Assembly: GCA_004028505.1 (NCBI GenBank)
Contig: MTKO01000084.1
Span: 1-43,710, forward strand
Direction of reading: 5' to 3'
DNA length: 43,710 nucleotides
Source of the DNA: Candidatus Electrothrix aarhusensis
Lineage (GTDB): Bacteria > Desulfobacterota > Desulfobulbia > Desulfobulbales > Desulfobulbaceae
In this document: positions 8,597-17,444 of the stretch, piece after piece
Numbering within the stretch: the stretch's first letter is position 1
Layout of the letters: each line of letters begins with the position of its first letter
Made by a program: the position numbers and the translations under genes
Notes under the pieces: model-generated
Database searches by the model: none
What the model was told of the DNA's origin: nothing
The model's input: only the letters and a program-made list of their open reading frames with translations

Positions 8597-10276
8597 ATGA
8601 AAGAATTTATGTTGATGGAGCCGACAAACCTCACCTTTCAAGAGTTGTTCAGTAACGGGATGCGGTATGCTGTTCCTCGATTTCAACGTGATTATGCCTG
8701 GGGTTTGGAGCAATGGGAGGATTTATGGTCCGATCTCAGTACGTTGCATGAGGAGCATTACCATTATATGGGGTATATTGTTCTTCAGAGGAAAGAGCAG
8801 TATCATTTCGAGGTCATTGATGGACAGCAGCGACTGGTAACGGCAACCCTGATTATCCTGGCAGCAATGAAACAGATCCAGGATTTGATTGATGCTGAAC
8901 AGGATCCCAAAAATAATAAAGAACGACTTGATGAGTTGCGCAGCAGGTTTATCGGTTCCAAAGATATTGTTTCTTTGAAAGTGAGCAGCAAGCTCTCGTT
9001 AAATCGTAATAATAAACGTTTCTATCGCTCAGTTTGTTCTCAACTGGCAGCCCCCAATGTTCGCGGCCTTACCGTCACTAATAAGCTGGTGAAAAAATGT
9101 TTTGACTTCTTCTATAAACAAAAAATAGGAGTGGCAGGGCATGAAATCGCCGCCTTTGTTGAACAGGTCACCTCCGGCCTGATGTTCACCCGAATCGTTG
9201 TACAAGATAACCTGAATGCCTATAAGGTTTTTGAAACATTGAATGCTCGGGGGGTCCAGTTGTCCACCCCTGACCTGTTAAAGAATTATCTTTTTTCCGT
9301 CATCACTGGCAAGGATGACGTGCCGGATGAGCAGTTAGATGAACTGGATGAGGACTGGTCCGCTATTGTGGATCAGCTGGGAGAAAACACGTTTACCGAC
9401 TTCACCCGCTATCATCATAATTTTCAAAAAAGGCTTGTCACGAAAAAAGGGTTGTTTAAATCCATCAGAGAATTGGCCGACACGCCGGAGAGTTCGTATT
9501 CCTACGTACGATCATTAGCCGAATTCGCCCCTGTATACGCTTCGTTACTGAGTCCCTATGATGAGTGGTGGGCATTGCAGGATGGGGAGTATCGACCAGC
9601 ACGCCATTACCTGGAAGGACTGAAATTATTTAACATTAAACAGCCCTTCACCATTCTGATGGCGGCCTTCAAGGCCTTTTCCCCTGATGAATTCATTAAG
9701 CTGCTCCGCTATATCTATGTCCTTTCCATTCGCTATAATGTGATTTGTCGCCATTCGCCCAATGAGCAGGAACGGAGCTATAATCGAATTGCGATGCGGG
9801 TGTTTCATAAGGAATTCACGCGGGCAAGTCATGTGAAAAATTCTGAGGAATTCAGAGCCTTGTATCCAGAGGATAGCAGCTTTATCAATGCGTTTGAGTT
9901 TTATAAGATGCCCAGCAGAAGATCTTCAAAAAAGATCAGATTTTTGCTGGCGGAGATTGAGCGATTTCTGGGGCATGAAGTTGATTACACCAAGACAACC
10001 CTTGAGCATGTTTGTCCGTATAATCCTGACCAAGGTTGGTATGATCATTTTGGCCAAGGGGCCAATGAGATAGCTGATCGGCTGGGTAATATGGTTCTTT
10101 TGACAAAAGATGATCTGAAAAGGAGCACATTTGCCCAAAAGAAAGAAGCATACCTTCTCACTCCATTTCGCTTGGCGCATAAGGTGGCGGAATATGAGGA
10201 GTGGAGCCTGAAGAATGTTAATTTGTTCCAGGAATGGCTTGCTTGCCAGGCGGCTCTGGCTTGGCGGGTGGATTAG
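8597..10276 (+). CDS. DUF262/DUF1524 protein, GmrSD-type putative nuclease
   Basis: The protein has 559 residues. The N-terminal DUF262 (ParB/sulfiredoxin-like) domain shows FQRDYAW (29-35) and the nucleotide-binding/hydrolysis motif DGQQRL (75-80). The C-terminal DUF1524 HNH-like domain shows EHVCPYN near residue 470 followed by ADRLGNMVLL, the usual end of this family. Related proteins include the type IV restriction enzyme GmrSD, which cuts glucosylated hydroxymethylcytosine DNA, and SspE-like effectors. A defence role is therefore probable, but the substrate is unknown. It starts 30 bp after aapP with its own site (GAGGTT before ATG), so it may share the transporter transcript. Confidence 0.85.
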   Translation: MKEFMLMEPTNLTFQELFSNGMRYAVPRFQRDYAWGLEQWEDLWSDLSTLHEEHYHYMGYIVLQRKEQYHFEVIDGQQRLVTATLIILAAMKQIQDLIDAEQDPKNNKERLDELRSRFIGSKDIVSLKVSSKLSLNRNNKRFYRSVCSQLAAPNVRGLTVTNKLVKKCFDFFYKQKIGVAGHEIAAFVEQVTSGLMFTRIVVQDNLNAYKVFETLNARGVQLSTPDLLKNYLFSVITGKDDVPDEQLDELDEDWSAIVDQLGENTFTDFTRYHHNFQKRLVTKKGLFKSIRELADTPESSYSYVRSLAEFAPVYASLLSPYDEWWALQDGEYRPARHYLEGLKLFNIKQPFTILMAAFKAFSPDEFIKLLRYIYVLSIRYNVICRHSPNEQERSYNRIAMRVFHKEFTRASHVKNSEEFRALYPEDSSFINAFEFYKMPSRRSSKKIRFLLAEIERFLGHEVDYTKTTLEHVCPYNPDQGWYDHFGQGANEIADRLGNMVLLTKDDLKRSTFAQKKEAYLLTPFRLAHKVAEYEEWSLKNVNLFQEWLACQAALAWRVD

Positions 10277-10316
10277 GGTTGGATGGTTTGGGGTAAAATT
10301 ATTTTTTGGAAGTTCC

Positions 10317-11117
10317 TTATGATAAATCGTTCAGTAGTTCTTCTCTAATTTCATTGAGCAGGTAAGTTTTATTGCATCCTTCTGTTTCACATTCTTCCAT
10401 TACTCCTGTAAATAGCCAAGGTAGCCATTCATTGTTCAGTAAATCCATTACTTCATCCTGTAACACATAGTCTGTCAGTTCATATGAATTATGATGTTTG
10501 CCTATTGGCTGCATATGGTCAAGCCTTAGAATCGATGTTTTTGTTTCAGAAGGAATAGGCAGGATGTCCCATATGTATTGAGGATACTCACATTTTTTTA
10601 TTCGTTCAACAAAAGGCTCATACCATTTATTTCCCCCTTGTTTCTCTGCTCCGTAGTAAGGAGCGACAGTTATTGTAGGGCTTACATGCCAACTTGGCTT
10701 CATGCTTGACCGTAACTTTTTGGGTACTTCAGGTCCACCATCTCCAAGCACTAACGCAGGTCTTTTTTTAGCCCTGTGGACAGTGTAACATTCTCCACGA
10801 TAATATGGCAGAATAGCTGCCGGAAGATTTTTCATCGGGTTATAAGGGCTTCCTATGCGAAGATCAGCTATTTCAAAATTAATTTTACTGTGATTCCCAG
10901 CTTCATCTTCAAGTCTTCCGGCAGGGATCATTGATTTAGGCATGATGTCAACGTGTGGGATGAAAGCCCATATTAAGCGTCCGGGGATCAATTTCTTATC
11001 CGGTCTTTTATCCCACCAGCTATTATCATTGAAAAATTTTTGTAGTGTACCATCAGGGTAGGTCACAATCTTTCCTCCAGTTTCCACTCCAAGCACTTTG
11101 AGAAACTTGTAACACAC
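10317..11117 (-). CDS. PemK/MazF-like domain protein (possible toxin half of a Panacea-linked pair)
   Basis: This 266-residue ORF begins at a GTG and overlaps the upstream ORF by 65 bases. The middle part resembles the PemK/MazF fold: RGECYTVHRAKKRPALVLG (compare the family pattern G-[DE]-[IV]...RPALVL) and, later, a conserved-looking SILRLDHMQPI strand-turn that would match the S-x-x-x-x-D-Q motif region. The remaining parts are not recognised. The start is weak, with no clear ribosome site, and the frame just upstream is open only back to a TAG about 15 bases away. Removing one A from the A5 tract (11119-11123, minus strand) would fuse this ORF smoothly to the upstream one. It is therefore either an overlapping gene or the second half of one protein of about 500 residues. 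The family assignment is tentative. Confidence 0.5.
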   Translation of the reverse strand: MCYKFLKVLGVETGGKIVTYPDGTLQKFFNDNSWWDKRPDKKLIPGRLIWAFIPHVDIMPKSMIPAGRLEDEAGNHSKINFEIADLRIGSPYNPMKNLPAAILPYYRGECYTVHRAKKRPALVLGDGGPEVPKKLRSSMKPSWHVSPTITVAPYYGAEKQGGNKWYEPFVERIKKCEYPQYIWDILPIPSETKTSILRLDHMQPIGKHHNSYELTDYVLQDEVMDLLNNEWLPWLFTGVMEECETEGCNKTYLLNEIREELLNDLS

Positions 11118-11826
11118 CTTTTTGATCTTCTATCTCTTCTAACGAAAGGTCATTATTCAGTTCCATAACACCATTAAAAAATACTTCATCATATCTTGGC
11201 GGAGTAGGGACAATAGTTTTTTTCTTTTTTTTCCTTTGAGCGATTTTTTCTCTTATCTTGAGGAGTCTTTCTTTTTTCTTCTTTTTTTCTCGAACTGTCA
11301 GTTTGTTGAGGTTTGTTTCAACAGTATCTTCTTTGGAGGAGGGGACGATACTTCTAAACTGCAATTTTTCTCCAGGGCGTGCGTTCGTCATAGGAGGCGT
11401 ACTATACACATGGTGTAACAGATCGTATGTATCTGCGTTGAACTTCCTTATATCTCTACTCAAAGCAGGATATATTTTTATTGGAAGATGAGTTGTTACT
11501 TGATCAGGAGATACGTTCTTTATTGACCAGCGCACACCGTCATTTGTGTATTTGCTTGGAAATGTTCTTTTTATTGCGCCGATATTCTTGGTTGCCTTCG
11601 GTATTGCTTCTCTGTATAATTCAAGGTTCCATGGACCAAAATGATAAAAAATCCAGTTTATTCCTGTATATGTATCGCCGTCAGATTGTTGCGCATAATA
11701 CATATCAGCAAGATACAGGTATTTAATTATATGTATTGGGCCGAGCTCACACCTTTTCCAGTCTTCATCCTGGCCAGCAACGGCTAACATATATTTAATT
11801 AAATTTTCTATTCGCTGAATGTTCAT
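11053..11826 (-). CDS. Panacea/SocA (DUF4065)-like N-terminal protein with lysine-rich linker
   Basis: The ORF has 257 residues. The N-terminal 70 residues fit the Panacea/DUF4065 pattern: HIIKYLYLADMYYAQ followed by WIFYHFGPWNLELY, i.e. the K-[LY]-L-Y-x-A-[DQ] helix and the GP-x-x-x-x-[LV]-Y turn. Panacea domains are known as antitoxin domains that neutralise unrelated toxins. The middle part is a charged linker with two runs of five lysines (around residues 181-202). The last 22 residues (after EDQK) are tryptophan-rich and unlike the rest, which suggests a reading-frame change at the A5 tract. The next ORF, PemK-like, would be the toxin partner or the continuation. Confidence 0.5.
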   Translation of the reverse strand: MNIQRIENLIKYMLAVAGQDEDWKRCELGPIHIIKYLYLADMYYAQQSDGDTYTGINWIFYHFGPWNLELYREAIPKATKNIGAIKRTFPSKYTNDGVRWSIKNVSPDQVTTHLPIKIYPALSRDIRKFNADTYDLLHHVYSTPPMTNARPGEKLQFRSIVPSSKEDTVETNLNKLTVREKKKKKERLLKIREKIAQRKKKKKTIVPTPPRYDEVFFNGVMELNNDLSLEEIEDQKGVLQVSQSAWSGNWRKDCDLP

Positions 11827-11985
11827 TTGTATTGGAATCGTTGAACGTTATCTGATAATGATTCTTCTTTTATAATATATGAACAAATCGTATCAAGACA
11901 AGTAATATATATATTCCATTTCATTCTGGCAAGATTGATTAGCTTACCATCTGGATTAACAGAAGAAATTAAAGGTCCTGCCCCC

Positions 11986-12720
11986 TCACTCCTTCAGCTT
12001 AACATACAACTCCCCGTCCCGAACCTGAATACTCTCCACACCCTCTCCCAAGCTCTGCCAGAACCCCGGCTCACCGCCGAACTCCTGCATAAGATCAATA
12101 TTCTTTAAGCCGCCCAACCATGCATTGGGAATCGGCACGCCCATCACAGACACCCCTTTGAGAACCACCACCGGTTTGTTATCGCGGTAGGCCAGTTCTG
12201 CACCGGCCCGAACCCGGAGGGTTTTGCCGCCCATAATTGGAAAATCAGGATCAACCGGGATCAGCAGGCGTAGGCTCACTAAATCGGTGTCTAAATCCAC
12301 AGCCATTTTTTGGGCCAGATCCGTATTATTCGCCAAAAGCCCGTTAAGCTCGCGCTCTGTGAAGGTGATTTCCCGGTTTGCTCCCTCTTCGGAATAGGCT
12401 TCCGGCTTTAAGGCACCTTGAGTATCATAATCATCCGGCTGAGGAGTGTAGGAGCGTGCTCGTGACCGTGTATTTGCTGGGCCAGCTCCGTTTTTGTTGT
12501 GGGAAGGGCGTGAGTCTGCAACGGTATCGAACTGGCTGATCTTTTGTTCTAGTTGTTGTTCTTCTTGCTGGCTGAGCTCCACCGGGGTGAACGGAGAAGG
12601 AAAAAGCCAGGTTTTGATCGCAAAGACGGTGAGCAGGACCGTCAGGACCATTGCTCCTGCAACGATCAGCAAGACCTGTTTTAAGGAAACCCCTTTTTTT
12701 GTTACTACCTGTTCCGTCAT
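11986..12720 (-). CDS. single-pass membrane-anchored protein of unknown function
   Basis: The protein has 244 residues. A short cytoplasmic N-terminus is followed by one membrane span (about residues 15-40), a polar low-complexity linker (about 50-110), and a folded C-terminal domain beginning ITFTERELNGLL. This arrangement loosely recalls YpmS/DUF2140-type proteins, but I cannot confirm a family. The C-terminal domain probably lies outside the membrane. It is last in a minus-strand run behind the FKBP-type isomerase gene (55 bp gap) and the SPFH gene, which hints at an envelope role; this is inference. Confidence 0.7.
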   Translation of the reverse strand: MTEQVVTKKGVSLKQVLLIVAGAMVLTVLLTVFAIKTWLFPSPFTPVELSQQEEQQLEQKISQFDTVADSRPSHNKNGAGPANTRSRARSYTPQPDDYDTQGALKPEAYSEEGANREITFTERELNGLLANNTDLAQKMAVDLDTDLVSLRLLIPVDPDFPIMGGKTLRVRAGAELAYRDNKPVVVLKGVSVMGVPIPNAWLGGLKNIDLMQEFGGEPGFWQSLGEGVESIQVRDGELYVKLKE

Positions 12721-12775
12721 GATGTTCTTCCTCTTGCTGGGCTGTTTTCTTGTGGCTTAGTGATTACCAGTTGGC

Positions 12776-13198
12776 TTACTGAACATCAATAATATGCACG
12801 GCGCAATAGATTTCCTGTCCTGCTAAGGGATGATTGAAGTCTATAAGAACCGTGTTCTCCTTCACCTCTAGCACCTTGCCGTTAATGGTTTGTCCCTTGG
12901 GGCCGCTGGCGTGTAAGATTGTTTCCGGAACAAGTGAATCGGGCGGCAGATCAGTTTTTGGTATCTCAAGCAGGGCCTCTGGGTCGTGCGCGCCAAAGGC
13001 TTGGTCGACCGGCAGAATGATATCCTTTTTCGTGCCTTTTTCCAAACCTGCTACTGCCTGCTCCAGACCGTCGATAATCTCTCCGGTGCCCTGGACATAG
13101 GTGACAGGCTCATCGTCCTTTGTGGTCTCGATGACATCGCCGTTTTTCAGGCTCAGGGTGTAGTCAATGATAACGGTTATACCTTCTGCTATTTTCAT
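12776..13198 (-). CDS. FKBP-type peptidyl-prolyl cis-trans isomerase, SlyD-like
   Basis: The protein has 140 residues. It has the FKBP start (ITVIIDYTLSLKNGDVIETT), the segment GTGEIIDGLEQAVAGLEKG and the IF-domain insertion AFGAHDPEALLEIPKTDLP of SlyD proteins, then DFNHPLAGQ, the FKBP closing motif. It lacks the histidine/cysteine-rich metal-binding tail of E. coli SlyD. It would catalyse proline isomerisation and act as a chaperone in the cytoplasm; no signal peptide is seen. It starts 17 bp after the SPFH gene and is probably cotranscribed with it. Confidence 0.92.
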   Translation of the reverse strand: MKIAEGITVIIDYTLSLKNGDVIETTKDDEPVTYVQGTGEIIDGLEQAVAGLEKGTKKDIILPVDQAFGAHDPEALLEIPKTDLPPDSLVPETILHASGPKGQTINGKVLEVKENTVLIDFNHPLAGQEIYCAVHIIDVQ

Positions 13199-13215
13199 GG
13201 TTTTTCTCTTTGTAA

Positions 13216-14082
13216 TTATTGTTTTTTATTGACCGTGTTAATCAACGGAATTCCGTTGGTTCCAGACGGAATATAGACCGTGGTGTGGTTGGGTGATGAG
13301 GCCATTTTTAATTGGGCCTGAATCGCCTCGTGTTGTAGGTAATTTTGGGTCAGCGTCTCATTGATGATTTTCTGAGCCTCGGCAATACCCTTGGCCTCTT
13401 CAATGCGGATTTCAGCATCTTTTTTGGCGATTTCCCGTTGAGTCTCTTTTTCATCAAGCAGCTGTTGAGCAGCCAGTTTCTTTTCAACGGCCAGGGTGAC
13501 CACAGGGGGGTAATCAATATTGCCGACCACGCTGGAAACCAGGAGAAAGGGTGTTCCCTTGAGGTGTTCCTGAAGATCAACTGCTACTGACTCAGCTATT
13601 TCTTTCCGTTTTTCTTTGATTTCTCGGCTTTTCAGGTATTGAACATGCTTGCGCACCATGGCCCTGAGCGGCTCTTTGATATAGCGCTCATAAAATGCTT
13701 GGCCTGCGTAATCCTCAATAACTGTCCTGATTGTTCCCGGTTTCACCTTGATGATCGACTGAAAGCGAAAGGATATGTTCAACTCATCCTTGGCAAGTAT
13801 CTTAAAATCTTCCGGATAGGTCTTGGGGCGAAAATCAACATTAATGACCTCGTTCCTCCACAGTGATATACCGTAATTGGAAGGGCCTTTGAGCTCACCG
13901 CGAAAACCGCCTTTACCAAATATTCTGGGTTTCTCATAAACATAGCCTTCATGTCCTGCCGGAGTGTTCGGGTTTGTTCCGAATATCCCCAGCAAAGCAA
14001 AGAACCCGACCAGAAAAAAAGCAAAGAGAAAAAAGATTGATATACTCGCTTTTATTCCGTTATGCCGCATCGTCTGATTCAT
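13216..14082 (-). CDS. SPFH/Band 7 (prohibitin-like) membrane protein
   Basis: I place the start at ATG 14082, which has a good site (AAGGA, nine bases upstream) and gives 288 residues. The frame stays open to 14301 but that extension overlaps the upstream kinase gene. One membrane span (about residues 14-36) is followed by a Band 7 domain (GHEGYVYEKPRIFGKGGF ... VNVDFRP-like strands) and a charged coiled coil (about 200-260) with AKKDAEIRIEEAKGIAEAQK, typical of prohibitins and stomatins. Such proteins form large membrane rings that organise lipid domains or regulate proteases. It lies between the kinase gene and the FKBP gene. Confidence 0.9.
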   Translation of the reverse strand: MNQTMRHNGIKASISIFFLFAFFLVGFFALLGIFGTNPNTPAGHEGYVYEKPRIFGKGGFRGELKGPSNYGISLWRNEVINVDFRPKTYPEDFKILAKDELNISFRFQSIIKVKPGTIRTVIEDYAGQAFYERYIKEPLRAMVRKHVQYLKSREIKEKRKEIAESVAVDLQEHLKGTPFLLVSSVVGNIDYPPVVTLAVEKKLAAQQLLDEKETQREIAKKDAEIRIEEAKGIAEAQKIINETLTQNYLQHEAIQAQLKMASSPNHTTVYIPSGTNGIPLINTVNKKQ

Positions 14083-14152
14083 GCTGTTTTTTCCTTGAGT
14101 AAATTGTTCAGCGTAACGGTTGTTGGCCTTGCTTTTTTTCCGCGTCATTGGA

Positions 14153-15235
14153 TCATGCACAAAGCCTATCGTATTGCTGTTCAATGGAGTGGGCCAGGGC
14201 GAATTGAATCCGAGCCCGGAAAAGATTCTGTTCTCGATAATTGACCTTAAAATAACAGTTATTGACCAGATAATCGCTATAAAAGCGAAGGCCGAGCTCA
14301 AAGCTGATCAGCCAAACGCTGTTGACAAGAAGATGTTTATCTTCAGGAGTGAGTAGGTTAGCAGCCGTTACTAGGTACCCATTCATCGCAGCCGCAAAAA
14401 AGTCTGCCTGAAAGAGAATATCCTCGGGATTGTCCACTTCTTCACCCAGAGGGTTACAGCAGGAGCGCAGGCAGTCGCCGATATCGTGGAGCAAAAGGCC
14501 GGGCCTGACCGTATCCAAATCAATGAGACTGATAACGCTCTTTGTATCTTCGGAAAAAAGGAAATTGGCAACTTTGGGATCGGCATGGATAACTTGCTGA
14601 CGTACGATGCCCTGTTTGCGGGCCTTTTCCAGGAGAAAGGCATCTTGTCGGTGACGTTCAATGAATTTTCGACAATCCTCGGCTTCAGGATTATGGGGAG
14701 CAGAGAGAACGCGCTCATACTGTGCAAGATAGCGGGGCGTATTGTGAAATCCGGGCAAAGGGTCTGTAAGGGATTCCGGGGGCAGGGTGGCAAGCAGCTG
14801 ATGAAAGAGGCCGAGGGTTGCTCCGATCTCCTCAGCCTGACCGAGCGTGGTAATTGAATGCAGAGATTGGGCGTGGTCAATATGCGTGAGCAGTCGCCAA
14901 AAAGCGCCCTTGCTGTCTTGGTAGCTTATTACTCCTACCTGATTGCTGACAGGGCGAAAAAGGGTAAAGTCGTGGTTACGCGGGTGGGGCAAGGTCGGAA
15001 TTCGGGCATGGAGCTGGGCATGGATATGCTCGGTTACCTTGCGCAGGTTATCCTGAACTGCGATGGGGTCAGGAAAGACAGACGGATTAAGGCGCTGAAG
15101 GATATATTTTTTTCCAGACTGGAGAGTGATGCGCCAAGTGTCGTTGACAATTCCCCCGCCCAAAGACTCCAGAGTTGCAATTTTTTCGTGAGGGAGAAAA
15201 AAGGAGGCTGCCTGTCCGCATGCTTCTTCGGTCAA
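14153..15235 (-). CDS. aminoglycoside-phosphotransferase-fold kinase, NahK-like
   Basis: The protein has 360 residues. The N-terminal lobe contains LESLGGGIVNDTWRI and the lysine-containing strand GKKYILQRLN. The catalytic loop is HADPKVANF (near residue 216) and the metal-binding IDLDTVRPGLLLHDIGD follows (near 237). The whole arrangement resembles N-acetylhexosamine 1-kinase and related sugar kinases more than antibiotic kinases. The substrate is not determined. The start is TTG at 15235, overlapping the stop of the MazG-like gene (TTGA) and preceded by GGAG, so translation is probably coupled. Confidence 0.85.
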   Translation of the reverse strand: MTEEACGQAASFFLPHEKIATLESLGGGIVNDTWRITLQSGKKYILQRLNPSVFPDPIAVQDNLRKVTEHIHAQLHARIPTLPHPRNHDFTLFRPVSNQVGVISYQDSKGAFWRLLTHIDHAQSLHSITTLGQAEEIGATLGLFHQLLATLPPESLTDPLPGFHNTPRYLAQYERVLSAPHNPEAEDCRKFIERHRQDAFLLEKARKQGIVRQQVIHADPKVANFLFSEDTKSVISLIDLDTVRPGLLLHDIGDCLRSCCNPLGEEVDNPEDILFQADFFAAAMNGYLVTAANLLTPEDKHLLVNSVWLISFELGLRFYSDYLVNNCYFKVNYREQNLFRARIQFALAHSIEQQYDRLCA

Positions 15236-15636
15236 GAATTTTGCTCCGTTTGCTCGGTTTGGTAACGGGTGTACTTCTCCGACCTTCCTTTGGCCTGTTC
15301 AACCGGATATTTTTTGTTGTTGATCTCTAGCTTTTTCTGCGCAGCTTTCAGAAGGTCAATATCCAGTCGTTCCGCCATGCGGACCAGATAGATGAGCACA
15401 TCAGCCATCTCCATGGATACTGCCTCGTGCTGCTCATCATTGAGTTTGTTGCTTTCCTGTCGACTCAGCCACTGGAAATGTTCCACCAACTCAGCCGCCT
15501 CCACAATAAGGGCCATAGAAAGATTTTTTGGGTTGTGGAATTGGTCCCAATCACGCTGTTCGGCAAATGTGCAGACAGCAGCGGTCAGCTCAGCCAGTGA
15601 ATCAACTGAGGGATCAAGAGATGGATTTAAAGGCAT
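15232..15636 (-). CDS. MazG-like nucleotide pyrophosphohydrolase
   Basis: The protein has 134 residues when started at ATG 15636; the frame extends to a TTG at 15711 but that adds a hydrophobic, hairpin-encoded stretch that looks non-coding. The motifs EAAELVEHFQW and EMADVLIYLVRMAERLDIDL give the E-x-x-E...E-x-x-D metal site of all-alpha NTP pyrophosphatases of the dCTPase/RS21-C6 group. It would hydrolyse a non-canonical or surplus nucleotide triphosphate to the monophosphate and pyrophosphate. It ends in an overlap with the kinase gene. Confidence 0.9.
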   Translation of the reverse strand: MPLNPSLDPSVDSLAELTAAVCTFAEQRDWDQFHNPKNLSMALIVEAAELVEHFQWLSRQESNKLNDEQHEAVSMEMADVLIYLVRMAERLDIDLLKAAQKKLEINNKKYPVEQAKGRSEKYTRYQTEQTEQNS

Positions 15637-15668
15637 GAGAAAAGGAAAAGGAAAAAGAAGAATATGGA

Positions 15669-15696
15669 AGCTCCCAAACCTGAAAGTTTGGGAGCT
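15669..15696. terminator. perfect 11-bp hairpin between degQ-like and mazG-like genes
   Basis: The arms AGCTCCCAAAC (15669-15679) and GTTTGGGAGCT (15686-15696) are perfect complements with a six-base loop. On the minus strand the hairpin lies 30 bp after the protease stop codon and is followed by a pyrimidine-rich tract (many T, some C). It could terminate the protease transcript or be a copy of a dispersed palindrome. Confidence 0.6.
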
Positions 15697-15725
15697 TAGG
15701 AGCTGATTCAAGAGTCCTTGCCGTG

Positions 15726-17195
15726 CTATTTTTCAATTCGCAGCACAACATATTTACTGTACTCCCCGGCCCGAATTCGCAGGAGGAGCTGGTTTGGATT
15801 CTTCCCTTTTTTGACCGCTTTTTTCAGGTCAGCCACGCTATGAACCCGTACCCTGTTCACCTCTTCGATGAGCTGTCCTGCCTGAATACCTACGCTGTCA
15901 GCAGGGCTGTTTGGAGTAATTTGGGTGATGAGAATGCCTTGTCCCTTATCGTAACCGAATTGTTTGGCAAGCTCAGAAGTCAGCTCCTGAAGGGCCAGTC
16001 CCATATTGTCGAGGAGAGAGCTATTATTTTTTTTTTCTTGAGCGCATTCTGGTGGCTTGGCTGAAATCAGCCGGTTGCTCTGCAATGACGACGCGTACAT
16101 CTTTTTTCCGGCCTTCCCGGATAATTTGTAGGGAAACTTCGCTGCCCGGAGGGGTCATGGCGATACGATTACGCAGACCTGTCACATCAACTATCTTTTT
16201 GCCATTAAGAGACAGGATGATATCACCCTGTTGGATGCCAGCTTTTTTAGCTGGTGAACCCTTGGTTATCTCGGCAACCAGAATACCTTCAGCCTTGTTT
16301 ACTCCGAAGGATTGGGCAAGGTCTTCGTTCATATCCTGAATGGCTAGTCCTAGCCAGCCTCGTGTCACTTTACCGTTGCTGCGCAGTTGTTCTTCAACAG
16401 ACTTGGCCATATTGACAGGGATAGCAAAGCCGATTCCCATGTAGCCGCCGCTACGGGAAAATATTGCCGTATTTATTCCGACAACTTTACCGTGAATGTT
16501 AAGCAGCGGGCCGCCGGAGTTGCCCGGATTGATGGCGGCATCGGTCTGGATAAAATTTTCATAATCGCTGATGCCCATTTTGGAGCGTCCCTTGGCTGAA
16601 ACCACGCCGACGGTAACCGTTTGGCTTAATTCAAAAGGCTACCAATGGCTATCACCCATTCGCCGATTTCCAATGTATCGGAATCTCCCAAGGGCAGGAC
16701 CGGTAAATTTTTTCCATCGATTTTAATCAGGGCGACATCGGATTGAGGGTCTGTTCCTACGACTGACGCTGTGAATTCTCGCTTATCAGCCAACCTGACT
16801 CTTATGGTGTCGGCGTTATCAACGACATGATTATTGGTTAAAATGAGACCGCTGGGGGAGATGATAAAGCCGGAACCGGCTCCGTGCTGCTTAAAGGGAC
16901 TTGGTTCCTGGCGAAAACGATCAAATTTTTTCCCGAAAAAATGTTCAAAAAAGGGGTCGTTGAACATGTCCATCTGTCCACGTTCGTCGAAGCTCTTGTT
17001 TGTTTTTTCCACACTGATATAGACCACTGCTGGTCCGGCTTTTCGAACAACAGAGCTGAATGCCTTAGCGGAACGATCCAGCATCGCAATATCATTGTCC
17101 TGATTCGCTGCTCCTGCCTGCACGGCTAGCAGAAAAAAACAGAGTGCGAAAACCGCCATCATACTCAATCGTGGAATAACATGCTTTTGTTTCAT
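15726..17195 (-). CDS. degQ: periplasmic serine protease DegP/DegQ (HtrA), doubly frameshifted
   Basis: Three frames together give about 490 residues, normal for HtrA proteases. Part 1 (17195 to about 16637) has a signal peptide (MKQKH...VQAGAANQ), the catalytic His in TNNHVVDN and Asp in SDVALIKID. Part 2 (about 16637 to 16030) has the catalytic Ser in NPGNSGGPL and PDZ1. Part 3 (about 16030 to 15726) is PDZ2 ([21 protein letters not shown]). The first break, after AIGS, is restored by adding one base to give [12 protein letters not shown]. The second lies in an A10 run (16027-16036). All triad residues are intact, so a working periplasmic quality-control protease is likely in the organism. 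An upstream ATG at 17213 is possible. Confidence 0.9.
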
Positions 17196-17379
17196 TGTTC
17201 TTAACAACTCCATGCTGTTTGATATTATGGAAGATTTCAGGAAGGGCTTTTTAGTTCTGCACGATCCTTTTTGTGACTGCTTCTACTGTTATCCCTTACG
17301 GTAAAAGCGTCAAGGGAGAATTGCGGAAATGAGAAGACAATTTTATGGACACTATTTTTTCAGATTACGTTTTTGTAAT

Positions 17380-17400
17380 TTTTTTTGCAATGCAAAAAAA
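17380..17400. promoter_or_regulatory. palindromic operator-like site, TTTTTTTGCA-a-TGCAAAAAAA
   Basis: Two perfect 10-base arms flank a single central A. The site lies upstream of the candidate sigma-54 element and between divergent genes, where an activator or repressor dimer could bind. The binding protein is unknown; it does not match the NtrC consensus closely. Confidence 0.4.
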
Positions 17401-17444
17401 CAATAACTTGTTTATTGTATGCGCATGAAGTTTGTGCTGTGGGG

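Noticed and set aside
14083-14301. N-terminal extension of the SPFH protein
   Set aside because: It overlaps the kinase gene and has no ribosome site; ATG 14082 has a good one.
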